In this document: piece by piece, positions 34,310 to 46,409 of the stretch
Position numbering within the stretch: position 1 is the stretch's first letter
Layout: each line of letters starts with the position of its first letter
Assembly (NCBI GenBank): GCA_034440635.1
Contig: JAOTON010001583.1
Location: forward strand, 1,178,001 to 1,242,000
Source of the DNA: Lepas anatifera
Lineage: Eukaryota > Arthropoda > Thecostraca > Lepadidae
DNA length: 64,000 bases
Reading direction: 5' to 3'
Made by a program: the position numbers and the translations under genes
The notes under the pieces: generated by a model
Database searches by the model: none
Told to the model about the DNA's origin: nothing
Seen by the model: only the letters and a program-made list of their open reading frames with translations

Positions 34310-37300
34310 TATTTCAGAAGTTGTTGCTTCATTAAGCCTGGGCAATCAGTCGTGAAGATGAAAATACAAAAAAGACACTATTGCTACTTAGCATTATCAT
34401 TAACGTGATTGGGGGCCTGCTCACCTCATAAAATATGTGCATACCTTTATAAGCATGTTAGCATATCCACAACACGTACAGTTTTCAGCACAGGCCGCAA
34501 AACATGCAATCGTGCTTACCTGTCTTAAGTCACTATGACAAAGTCAGAAGCCGTTGACGAAGTATAGCAAAGTTCTTGTTGATATTCTCCCTCAACTTCT
34601 TCAAAGGCATGTGTCGACATCGTTCTTAATCAAGCTTTACAGCAAAATCCGTTAATCGCACAATTGCTTGCTTTTCACGGACACCATCACCGTTCCACAG
34701 ACTGCCGAAAATTCAAATGAGGCAGAATATCCGCTGGCGTGACAAGAGTGGCTGTGAATCCTCTTCAAGAAAGGCAGATAGCCTGTAAACGTGGATGTGA
34801 TTGGTCAGTTGGGAGCCCTGTTTATGCTGAAGGACATGGTTGGTCGAGAGACTACCTGGGACGAAGGGACGGCTCATGTGTCAATAGTTAACCGTTAGCC
34901 TCGGGAAGGGTCTGGTGTGTTTGTGCAGAGATCATAGGCGCGTAAACGTTCGAAACAAGGGTACTTGCCCCCCCCCACCAATTGACCTTCGGTACCCCCT
35001 GGTTAGGATGCCCCCCCCGATCATGTGCCCCTCTCCCTGATCATGTGCCCCCCGATCATGTGCCTTTCCTCCAGATCAGAAATAATGTATCCGCCCATGC
35101 CCTGGCCTCCCATGTTCCTACGCCTCTGTTAGAGTTAGTGGTAATGAGGCACGTTTAAATTTTCATTGAAATTTGACTCAATTATTTCAGGATCTCTCGC
35201 CTACACTCGAATATAAAAGTCGATAAAATTAGTCCAGATAATAGTCGCTGCTGAAGAAGCTTTTTTCTTGGGGCTCAGTGGTGCCCCAACTGCAGAGGTC
35301 ATACTGGAAGGAAGAGAAGAAAGCTAGGCTTGATCTATGACAGAGCACCAAACCCTGCCTCTGGGTGGGACCGAGCCAGTCAACTTGGTAAAACTTACAG
35401 AGATTCACGGACCGAGCCTATCACACACGCTAATAGTCTGAACCACCCAGACCATCAGCTACCCAATTTTAGTTCACAGCTCATCGCGCTGTGTTTCTCC
35501 AAACGTTTTCTAATTCCCTTGCAGGATTTTAATTACTAATAGGCTACATATTTCACAGATTTTTTCTCCTGTTTCTATACTTTTATGTTTTTTTTTTTAA
35601 TTTCTTTGCACGAAGTATCATAACAAACTTCCTAAGCTTACATGCAGCCAAATGGAATTATGTAGTATCACAGGAAAATAGGTTTAGTAAAAGAGAATAT
35701 GCACTGTTAGATCTGTAAGTAAGCATCCGCGTACCCAAAGACACTGCATGCAGAAGACATCTATCAGACTGAATGCAGAAGACATCCAAAGACATCTATC
35801 GACAGGGCGTAGCGCGGGAAATTTAAGAGGGGACAGCACCCATCGTCGGTGTCACTTGAAGTGATAAGAACGGAAAGCGCTCCACTATTATTGCCCGTTT
35901 TATTCTGCATGTGCCTGCGAAGACGTCCAGTTAGTCATAAAGGTGTTAAATTGATTGATGGGCGGTGACAGCACAACAGGTGAGGGAACCTCCAGCTGTG
36001 ACAAATCCCTGGCACTACGGATACCCAAACTCGCAAACTGGAAGGGGTTCCAGCAAGAATGACATTTGAGAGGGCGGAAACGAATGACAAATGGGACGTT
36101 CCGAATAATGGACCGCCCCACAATTATTAAAAGCTAGGGGCAGACGCAAGTATGGCACTTATGAGTATGACTTTCAAACAGCCAGCTAAGCCCTTTACAT
36201 TGTTTGATTCGTAATGGGGTTTACAAATACTTATCTAACTTGCACTGTATTTTTGGCGTGATATTATTTATGTGGGCTAAGTTGCTCTAAAACAAGCATG
36301 CTCATGAAGCGAACATTTCAGATGTTGTGTATGAAATGGAGTAATTACAAAACGTTCCGGTGCGTTATTCTCAAACATGAGAAGTTATTGATACGAGTTA
36401 CAGTTGTCATTGTTTAAGCTGCAACCATAGGCTAAAGTGAGAAACATCACCTTGCGTTGTTAAGTGACAATCTAGGGCCAATAGCTCTCGCACGCATCTG
36501 TATTACTATACAAATTCCAACTTTGAGGCTTAAATGGTATTCAACTAGCTGGGATTCTGGTCTTGTCTAGCATTCAAGTATCAAATATGTGGGTGGGCCA
36601 AGAATACTTATTGGACACAATCAAAATATATACTCGAAGCAAAATATCAGAGAGCCAGGGAAACATGAATTAAAAGAGGAGTTTGAAATCTCCATTAATG
36701 TTTTAGAGGAGACATAACCCTTCTATACAGGTACATCACATTTAGAATATCTGATCTTTCAGAGTGCTAGCAGTCAACAGCTAGCTGAATTAACGATGAC
36801 AATATATCAATTGTTTAGTCTAAAAACATGCGCCAACAGTTAGGTCATAGAGTATCTACGTTTGTCGTATTTGGTCCTTCCACTGCAGCTCACTGGAATT
36901 AAGGAATGCCTTCAGTGCCTTCTTCATTTTAGCGGAGGGTTTCTTGGTCAGAACTCCACAACAGAACTATTTTCCGGCGTCTCCGTCAGCCCCACTCATC
37001 TCAGTTATCCCATACCGCAAACATCCCATCAATCGCCACTGTAGTCAGTGGCGTGTCTCCACCCACCTGTCCCTTCTGAGCGTGCGCGTGTGCGGGTTTC
37101 AGTTTCGCTTTGCATTGTGCGAGTCGCCTCCTCGGAGCGGGGTTCACAGCGGGGGCTACGCTCCCGACCGATCATTCCGGGCGCTTCACCGTAGCTGTTT
37201 TCATCGCTCTGTGCTGGCTTGGCGCTGTTACGTGACCACACAAAAGGGCAACTGTAGGCCTCGGCGAATATTCAGCGACCCTTACCTTCCATGAGATGTC

Positions 37301-37759
37301 AAGAAAACGTATGCTCTGCCTGGCTTCCGTTTCATACCTTCTTGGGTGGTCTTGGTCATTTGAGTCGTTCAGATTTATTAACAGAGCCTATGAATATCAT
37401 TGCAGTGTTTGTACAACATAAGCTTGCAAACCGAAACCAGTGGAAATTTAGCGAGGAAAGGAAAACATTTTCATATGGAAGGAAGAGATTTTCACATTTC
37501 TCATATGCTGCATGATTTGTTGGGATCTACCTCATGCTTTGCATCCTCGGATCCAATTTTGCACTTCATGGAGGACTTTGGGTTGCTCTCCAAACAGTTC
37601 TAAGCATTTCGCCTATAAAGCCTATCCTCCGCCCACGATAAAAATTTTGGGGTTTAACTATGCTCCAAATGCCAGGATTACTAAAAGGCGTCGCCAAATC
37701 TTACCCGCTGGGAGGGATGTGGGAGATCAGATCAACTTAGTTAGAGACTTTCCCGGAAC
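34310..37759. other. Unassigned; CpG-rich patch at ~37060-37250
   Basis: Short duplicated TGCAGAAGACATC units occur at 35750-35790. At 37060-37250 the DNA becomes GC- and CpG-rich (GAGCGTGCGCGTGTGCGGG, GGAGCGGGGTTCACAGCGGG), which could be a promoter region for a plus-strand gene starting at 37760. Nothing else is supported. Confidence 0.3.
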
Positions 37760-38095
37760 ATGAACCTGGAAACTGTGCTCAGAAATCGGACGCTCTATCA
37801 CAGAGCCATGCATACCCCTTCACGAGCCTATGATATAATTCTGCTGGTGATTATCTTATGGTCGTTCATATGCATTATTGATGAAAAATATGTTCCGGAG
37901 CACTCATCCACTCATATAAATTCATCCCCCATTGAACAGGAAAGGACAGCGGAGGCCCATCCCCTTACTTTTTATACTCCAACACTTCCTGATTCCAGTT
38001 CAATCGAGACGAAATCGGAAAATACTATAACCAGCAAGTGCAAAAACAGCAATGACCCCATATTCAGTGGAGCTGCAGCTCTAGAGAGCAAATAG
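37760..38095 (+). CDS. Hypothetical 111-residue protein with one membrane segment
   Basis: An ATG at 37760 opens 111 codons to TAG. A short basic N-terminus (VLRNRTLYHR) is followed by a hydrophobic stretch AYDIILLVIILWSFICII at about residues 23-40. A Ser/Thr-rich tail follows with possible N-glycosylation sites (INSS). That is the layout of a type II Golgi/ER protein or of the first exon of one. A CpG-rich patch lies 500-700 bp upstream. No homologue is recognised and no following exon was found, so chance cannot be excluded. Confidence 0.35.
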   Translation: MNLETVLRNRTLYHRAMHTPSRAYDIILLVIILWSFICIIDEKYVPEHSSTHINSSPIEQERTAEAHPLTFYTPTLPDSSSIETKSENTITSKCKNSNDPIFSGAAALESK

Positions 38096-38739
38096 AAGAA
38101 AAACCTTGTCAGCAATATGTTTTATACTGACTGGCCGTTCACTCTGTTGCTGACCGCGACGCGCGTGCTGCTGACGGCGATATTTTGATCAAGCCATTGA
38201 CGTGGCTTTAGTGGGTAGGTGGGATAAGCACACAGGCTGTTGAGAATGGAGGCCAGGAGCTGCCCGGGTGAGTTTGGACTAAATGGTTTCATTCAGACAA
38301 AAACTGCAAGTTAAGGCTAGCGGAATCTTACTGTCAGATATAGTTCCGCGACATATATCATACTAAAATTTAGTACATCAAAAACGTCAAACGTACCATA
38401 TTTTTTAATGGATTAATCATATTCAGAGTATTCACTCGACTTATGATTGGAACTTACATATACTTGATCCTTGATAATGATAGCCTGTGGCAAATTAAAC
38501 CAGAAACAGAAAAAGCTTAAAACCTAAGGGGCCTACCTAGGGAATCCCAAACAACCCCCAAGTCCGAAATTCATAGGGGCTTCCTAAACAAATCCCGCGC
38601 GGGGAACTCTACTCTTTCCCCCACCTCTTGGAAGAGTGACCAGTACGGTAGGGGAATCCATCACGTTACCCAGCCTGGTTGGGTATCGTTTGGGGTTCCC
38701 TGTACGATCCCCAAATGTTTCCCCAACTTTCCCCTCCCA

Positions 38740-39160
38740 AATGCTGGCTGGGTGTGATCCACCCGGGGCCCCTGTGACTGAAACCGGGTCCCCTATGATC
38801 CACCCAGACCCCCTGTGAATGCAAAAGAGCGCCCTGTGATCCACCCGGGCACCCCTGTGATTACAGTCAGGCCAATTATGATCCACCCGGGCTATCTGGG
38901 ATCCACCCGGGTCCCCTGTGACTGCAACTGAGCCCTCTGTAATCCACCCGGGCCCCTGTGACTGCAACCGGGCCCCTGTGATACGCCCGGGTCCCCTGTG
39001 ACTGCAACCGGGCCATATGTGATCCAACCGGGCCCCCTGTGACTGCAACCGGACCCACTATGATCCACCCGGGCCCCCTGTGACTGCAAACGGGCCCTCT
39101 GTGACTACAATCGGGCCCCCTGTAATCCACTTGGGGACCCCTGAGATCCATCCAGGGCCT
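38740..39160 (-). repeat. ~40-bp GC-rich minisatellite, inverted relative to 46410-48425
   Basis: Units of GATCCACCCGGGCCCCCTGT.. and GACTGCAACCGGGCCCC.. are the complement of the main array at 46410-48425. The array abuts the left arm of the foldback element. Its long minus-strand frames are artefacts. Confidence 0.85.
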
Positions 39161-40969
39161 CCTATTTTAATAAAATTTAGTTTCCATTTCAGATAATAAA
39201 AGAGAATAGCCTCCCTTATTATGTACTTAGAGATAAGACTTTCAGACTGAAACTTTTTATTTTATAGGCAAAAATAAAACAGGGGCGCAGCCAGAGCTTT
39301 GGTATGGGGGGGGCACACCAACTTTGAGGGGCACCCCGGGGAAAAAAGGGCACTTTTTAACGTAACCTAAAAAAACTTACTATATCTTTGTTTATCCCAT
39401 TTTTTGGGCATCTTTGCTTCAATAAAAATGCAAATAAATCCTTGAAGGAGAAGGAAAACGCGATTAAAACCAAAAAGAAAACAATATCACCAAAATGTCA
39501 TGGAAGTAGCCCAAACACGACTGTTTTGGATAGATTTAAGGACAAATTAGCCAACTCATGCAAGTACTTAACATCGGAGAAATCAGCGGAGCATATGCTA
39601 TCTGTTACAGTGTGCAGGTTAAGGCATATTGGAGTCGAAAATTCATTTGTTATGCCCACTGGTTTTGTCGTGACGTGTGAGCCCTGGCTGAACGCGGATT
39701 AAGTTCCTTGCCTCCCACAATCTCCGTGGGACGAGGAGTAGCATAGTGTCTTTGGAAAAACACATTTTTGCTGCCGGAAAAAAATTGTGAGATACCTTTT
39801 GAACGCGTTTATTAAGTTCCATATTCTCAGGGCTCGGTCCCAGTTAAGAGTAAATAAAAGTTGAACAGGCCGGTGGTTTGGATGGGGATGGTGTGACAGG
39901 GCTGAGAATTGTGAAAACTATTTCTTCATTTGAATTAATTAGTAGAAATCCTGGTTTAGGGGACTGTGCTCTGAGCTCAGGGGCACATGCCTTTTTATCA
40001 TCCCTTCCCAGAATCCACCAGTATAATAAGCAATTTATATAACCAGGGGTGCCTAGGTATCACAAGCCGTTTTAGAGATTCCTCATTTCTCGTTAGCTCC
40101 GTTTTACAAGGGGAGTTTCCGTTGTGTTCTTATTCCCCATCTATTCAAGACCAGCTCTGGGGCCCCCAAGTGTGGATCAGAGGCCTCCAGAGCAGCTTTC
40201 CCCATCCCCCCTATTTGTGCCTCCATGGAATAGACTAGCTCAGTGACCCCGCCCCAAGATGATGTGAGTTGGCCTTGTGTTCTTATTATCTATCTTTTCA
40301 AGACCACCTCAGGGGCCCCTGATGTAGATCAGAGCCACAGAGCAGCTCATGCTTCACCCAGGGACTAAACTAGCTCATTGGTCCCAGAGATGAGGTCATC
40401 AGACTAGCTCAATGGGCCACAGATAGGCTCATAGGGCCTTAAACCAGTTCAAGAAGCCCCAGAACAGTTTAAGGCGCCAGATCACTTCAGGGGGCCTCAA
40501 GCCAACTTAAGGGGCTCTCAAAAGCTCAGCGCCCAGACCAGCTCAGGGTACCCTCAGAACCTAGACCCGCTCTTGGGCCCCAGATCAGCTCTTGGGGCCC
40601 CAGATCAGTTCAGGAGCCTCAAGCCAGGCCAGGGGGCAAAATCAAGTCAGGGCCACTAAATCAGCTCAGGAATTCCTCACCAGCTCGAGGCCCAAGCAGT
40701 TCAAAAGCCCCAGAGCTGCTCAGGGAGCACCAGATCGGCCCATAGGGTACCAGATCAGCCTCGGGGACAAACAATCAGATCAGTGGTCCCCGACCAGCTG
40801 GGGGCCCAGATCAGCTCGGGAATACCAGATCAAGTCAGGAGGCACTTAATCAGCTCAGGAGCCCCATACCATCTCAGGGGCCCTCACCAGCCCCTGCGGG
40901 CCCAGCTCAGCTCAGGGCCTGGGAGCTGCTCAGGAAATCACGTAATCAACCCAGGTGGCCCGGGTCAGC

Positions 40970-41999
40970 TTAACCCGCGCCCCACCGGGGGTCCGGCGCC
41001 ACCTTCGCCCCACCGGGGGGCCATCGATGGCCCCCCTCTAACTCCGAAAATATGGGCGTTAGCGCAAATCTGCAAAGTGCAATAGAAAGCTCGGGTGAAT
41101 TCAGTAAGAAATTACTTCGCATGTTTTAGTGCTCAGGTCAATGGTTTGAGCTCCAGAGGTCAAATTAGGTCAAGATCGGCTATTTTCACTCAAATATGCA
41201 ATGATTAAGCAAACTGGGCATAACTCTTATGTCATTAGAGCTATTGAGGCCTGGTAAAGTACATTTGATAGCAAATTGCCAGTACTTTTTCCGCTATGTG
41301 GAACGTAAAGACCTCCCGCCAGTGGTTTGACCGCCAGAGGTCACCTCGTGACCTAATATGACCTGAGGTCACGAAAGGTCAAAAAGTGACCTTGCCGTAT
41401 ATCAAATGAAAGCCAGTGACAAGACAAACACGATGGTGTTTGTTTCACCGCTCTAGCTCAATTAGGTCAAAAGTTATTGTCAAAATACTGTTTTTGACCT
41501 CTGGTCACCTTGGATGACCTTGGAAAAGTCAAAGGGCAAATATGACCCCTGGGATCTGTGAAAGGGTGTCCAAAAACGTTGTTCTGAGCAGTCTGAGTAT
41601 TTGCAATCATTTTTGTGGCTTTTATATCATGAAATAGCTTTTCCCCATGCTTTTCCAATGGGAGAGGTCGCCTCGTGACCTGACCTCAGGGCACGAAATC
41701 GAAAAATCCCAGATATACACCTTGTAGACCCTGGAGGGGTCATGAAGTGTAGGAAGTTTCAAATCGATCGACTTTGAAATGTAGCTCTTACAGAGCTCTA
41801 AAGTTGAAGTGAGGTGACCTTGGTTGACCTCGTCTGGTGACCTGACCTTGGGTGACCCGGGGTAAAAATTTCAGGGATGATGGGCAAATGATGCAGTGAG
41901 AGGTAGAGCCCTCAACCGCGGTGCTGCGCCTCGTCGTTTTTCTGCTATCCCGGAAAACCTTAGGGGCTATCGATGGCCCCCCGGTGGGGCGAGGGTTAA
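40970..41999. mobile_element. TTAA MITE family 2, copy b
   Basis: TTAA at 40970-40973 and 41996-41999, with termini CCCGCGCCCCACCGGGGG and GGTGGGGCGAGGG. It is colinear with 4250-5274 at high identity. It lies inside the 20-bp satellite, which resumes directly after it. Confidence 0.92.
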
Positions 42000-42645
42000 A
42001 GGGCACCATATTAGCCATGGGGCACCAGACTAGCTCAGAGGGGAATAAGATGGGCTCAGGAGCCACACTGATGACTCAGCAGGCACCATATCGACTCAGG
42101 GGGCATTAGTTAAGTTCAGGAGGCAGTATATCTGCTCAGGGTGCACCAGATCGATCAGCGCAGGGGGCAAGTTCAAGTCAGGGGCACTAAATCAGCTCAG
42201 GGATCCCTCACCAGCTCGGGGCCCAATCAGTTCCAAAGCCCCAGAGCTGCTCAGGGGACACCAGATGCCCATAGGGCACCAGATCAGCTTCGGGGACAAA
42301 TAATCAAATCAGTGGTCCCCGACCAGCTCGGGAATACCAGATCAAGTCAGGAGGTACTTAATTAGCTCAAGAGCCGCATACAATCTCAGGGGCCCTCATC
42401 AGCCTCTGTGGGCCCAGCTCAGGGCTTAAGAGCTGCTGATGAAATCACGTAAGGAGGCCCAGATCAGCTTAAAGGGCACCAGATTAGCCCAGGGGGCACC
42501 AGACTAGCTCAGAGGGCATCAGATGGGCTCCGGAGGCACCAGATCGACTCAGGGGCTTTAGTGCAGCTCAGGTGGCACCAGATCGATCCGCTCGGGGGCC
42601 AGATCAGCTCCCAGCCCCCAGACTATGGCAGGAGCCTAAATCAGC

Positions 42646-43496
42646 TTAACACGCGCATTGACAGGGGTCTGAGCGACCTTCGCATTGACGGGGGGGCGGG
42701 TACCCGCCCCCCTAAGATCTCGAGAACCACGGTAGGTAGCGAAAAACGGTAACCGGCGTTGGGCTGCCCATCCACTTCTCCATCGAAAACATTTGAACCA
42801 TTTTTTTCAGGTCACATTTAAGGTCACGAGAGGTCAAAACATGTCCGTCATAGGGATAACATGTAAATTCAGTTTTTCGGCCATTACATCTGAACAAGTA
42901 AAGATAGAGCAAAACGACTTAAGCTATATGAATCCTCTTAGCAAGCCGAATCGAATGATATATAATTTGACCTTGCTAGGTCAAATCAAGGATTTGACCT
43001 GACCTGAGGTCAGGTCAGAGTCAAATTATATAAAATGCATATCATTAGAACCGCAAAGCCCAGGCAAGTCTAATGCAGCTAAAATAAATGCTCTATCACC
43101 ATCCGTTACTGAGTTATTCCGTAAAAACCATTTTTCCTATGTATTTCCAATGGAGAGGTCATGCCTCGTACCTGACCTTAGGTCATCGATATAAAAAATA
43201 CCGGAACATATCTTAGAGAACTCGGTGGGGCCATTATATGATATGAGTTTCAATCGGATAAGTTCACCCTGCTCCGACTTATGCTATCTTAAACTTTTTT
43301 TGAGGTTGGGTCACTTGACCTGTGCTGGTGACCTGACCTGAGATGACCTAACCTTAAAATTTTCACAGAAGTTGTAAAAATGATGAGGGAAAAGGTATAC
43401 CAAGTACGGCGGCGCTACGCGCCGCCGTTTTTCTACTGTCTCCGAAAAACACGAGGGCGGGGCGGGTACCCGCCCCCCCGTCAATGCGCGTGTTAA
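42646..43496. mobile_element. TTAA MITE family 1, copy b (longer)
   Basis: TTAA at 42646-42649 and 43493-43496, with CACGCGCATTGACGG-type termini. It carries about 150 bp around 42825-42985 that copy a lacks. The interior has a perfect TGACCTGACCTGAGGTCAGG palindrome of nuclear-receptor-like half-sites. Confidence 0.92.
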
Positions 43497-43914
43497 GGAG
43501 CAACATAACAGCTCAGGGGACACAAGGTGGGCTCAGGGCCCACCAAACCAGCTCAGGGGGGCACCAGGCCATCTAAGGAGACATAAATAATCAGCTGAGG
43601 GGGCACCTAATCAGCTGAAGAGGCACCATATTGACTTAGGAGACAGAATCAACGTGGGGAGACATGAGATCAGCTCGGGGGCCCGAATCAGCTCAAGGGG
43701 AGCTAAATCAGCTATTAAGGCACCAAGCAAGCTCGGAGGCATTAGACTAACTCAGAGGGCATTATATAGGTTCAGGAGGCACAATTATTTGCTCAGTGGG
43801 GCACTAGATTAACTCAGGGGTACCAGATCGGCTTAGAGGGCAAGTAGTCAGCTCCGGGGGCTAACACCAGAGCTCAGGGGGCACCCGATGAGGTCAAGGG
43901 GCACCAGATTAGCT

Positions 43915-45839
43915 CCGCCCGTACGATTATTGGCGACGATGAGGCATTAGCTGGAAACGGATTACGTGTCTTTACTCTTCCCGGGTGGTACGAAAGGCGA
44001 CAGAATGCCACAACTGACAAAAAAGGCACTTAATTGTCAAACAATAATTTAAATCGCCAAATGCAGTCTAGTTCCATCTAGGCTCAACGGCGTAGGGCAC
44101 TAAATTTCGAGCGGCACGGCCCAAATTGGGTACACCACCTGGAAATCAAAAGGGCACCCCGGCAGTGATGGGGGCACATGCCCTATGTGCCCCCCCGGCT
44201 GCACCCCTGGACAGTAGATAAACTCCGGGAGGCATTAAATAAGCTCAGGGGCCCGGATCAGCTCAAGGGGCACTAAAACAGCTAAAAGGACACTAGGCAA
44301 GCTTGGGGGCATCAAACTAACTCAGAGAGTATTATATAGGTTCAGAAGGCACACTTATTTTCTCAGGGCACCAGATTGACTACGAGGGCACCAGATCAGC
44401 TCAGAGGGCACATGGTCAGCTCCTTGGGGCACTAGATGAGCTCTGCCCGTACGAATATTGGCGACGATGAGGCATTATCTGGAAACGGATTACGTGCCTA
44501 TACTCTTCCCGGGTGCTTGGAAAGGCGACAGAATGCCCTAGCTGACCAAAAAGGCACTTAATTGTCAAACAATAGTTGAAATCGCTAAATACAGTCTAGT
44601 TCCATCTAGGTTCAACGACGTAGGGCACTAAATTTCGAGCAGCACGACCCAAAGGGGGTACACCACCTGGAAATCAAAAAGGGCACCCGGCATCGATGGG
44701 GGCACGTGCCCCGTGTGCCCCCTGGACAGTAGATAAACTCCGGGAGGCATTAAATAAGTTCAGGGGCCCGGGTCAGCTCAAGGGGCACCAGGCAAGCTCG
44801 GAGGCATCATGCTAACTTAGAGAGCATTATATAGGTTCAGAAAGCACGATTATTTGCTCAGGGGGAGGCACCAGATTGACTACGAGGGTATCAGATCAGC
44901 TCAGAAAGCACATGATCAGCTCCAGGGGGCACCAGATGAGCTCCACCCGTACGATTATTGGCGACGATGAGGCATTATCTGGAAACGGATTACGTGCCTA
45001 TACTCTTCCCGGGTGCTTGGAAAGGCGACAGAATGCTTTAGCTGACCAAAAAGCGGCGACAGAATGCCTTATCTGACCAAAAAGGCACTTAATTGTCAAA
45101 CAATAGTTGAAATCGCTAAATGCGGTCTAGTTCCATCTGGGTTCAACGGCGTAGGGCACTAAATTTCGGGCGGCATGGCCCAAAGGGGGTACACCACCTG
45201 GTAATCAAAAAGGGCACCCGGCACCGATGGGGGCACGTGCCCCTGTGCCCCTGGCTGCGGCCCTGGACAATAGCTAAACTACGGGAGTTATTAAATAAGT
45301 TCAGGGGGCCCGGATCAGCTCAAGGGGCACTAAAACAGCTAATAGGGCACCAGGCAAGCTCGGAAGCATTAGACTAACTCAGAGAGCATTATATAGGTTC
45401 AGAAGGCACAATTATCTTCTCAGGGGGGCACCAGATTGACTACGAGGGCATCAGATCAGCTCCGAGGGCACATGATCAGCTCCAGGGGCCAAGACCAGCG
45501 CTCAGGGGGCACCAGATGCGCTCAAGGGGCACCAGATTAGCTCCGCCCGTACGATGATTGGCGACGATGAGGCATTATCTGGAGACGGATTACGTGCCTA
45601 TACTCTTCCCGGGTGCTTGGAAAGGCGACAGAATGCCCTAACTGACCAAAAAGGCACTTAATTGTCAAACAATAATTTAAATCGCCAAAAGCAGTCTAGT
45701 TCCATCTAGGCTCACCGGCGTAGGACACTAAATTTCGAGCGGCACGGCCCAAAGAGGGTACACCACCTGGCAATCAAAAGGGCACCCCGGCACCGATGGG
45801 GGGCACGTGCCCCCTGTGCCCCCCCTGGCTGCACCCCTG
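43915..45839 (+). repeat. Higher-order repeat: four tandem copies of the hAT 3' end plus satellite
   Basis: A ~300-bp block starting CCCGTACGATTATTGGCGAC and ending in CCCGGCTGCACCCCTG-like sequence begins at about 43918, 44455, 44947 and 45545. Short 20-bp satellite spacers separate the blocks. The second and third copies have damaged ends. Confidence 0.85.
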
Positions 45840-46409
45840 AAATAAGATATGTTTTGAAACTTCTTATTCTCAGCCCTCTGGTTTCCAGAACATGATAGCT
45901 ACGGTATTGAACTTAACACGGCTGGATAGCATATATCGTTACCTTCATTTTTCTTACTCATAACCCCCACTTATCTCTTACGGCGTCTGAGCTATAAGTC
46001 GTAAAACACATTTCAAAGTGGTAATTTTATCGGTTCATTTTTGCTTTACACCGGGGTTTAGGATTGTCAGAGTCATTGCAGGGAAATTAAATTTTGCATG
46101 CAGCTAGGTAAGAGACATATGTCGACGTTCCATCTGGTTAGATATCAATAAAACACCAAGTTACCTTTACTAACATGCCGTTTTTCCACGCATCGTTGCA
46201 GCACATTGCCAGGCGTCACCCCCGCGTCCACGCCGCGGCAACGCTGGCGATCGAAGCGGCCGGCTCTGTTTTTTATTTGGTTATGGTCTGGTAAAAACGT
46301 ACCCAGTACTACCCATAATACATCACAAGTAATTAGAGTACGTAAAAGTCCGAGTCTACAATAAGAGCATTATGTTTTGGTTTTGGACCATGGGTGGATC
46401 CAGGCCCGG

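Larger units (their letters stand above)
40130..45540 (+). repeat. ~20-bp satellite array (GGGCACCAGATCAGCTCAGG type), interrupted
   Basis: Degenerate units of GGGCACCAGATCAGCTCAGG run through 40130-40969, 42000-42645 and 43497-45540. They are interrupted by two TTAA MITEs and by repeated copies of the hAT 3' end. Frames inside are artefacts. Confidence 0.85.
39272..45847. mobile_element. hAT-like composite inserted in the foldback left arm
   Basis: AAATAAAA (39272-39279) and AAATAAGA (45840-45847) flank ends CAGGGGCGCAGCCAG (left) and CTGGCTGCACCCCTG (right): hAT termini with a 7/8 matching 8-bp duplication. The continuity of the foldback arm on both sides supports the insertion. The inside is filled by ~20-bp satellite, two TTAA MITEs and tandem copies of the 3' end. 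A 104-codon frame at 39388-39702 has no ATG start and no recognised domain; no transposase is visible. Confidence 0.75.
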
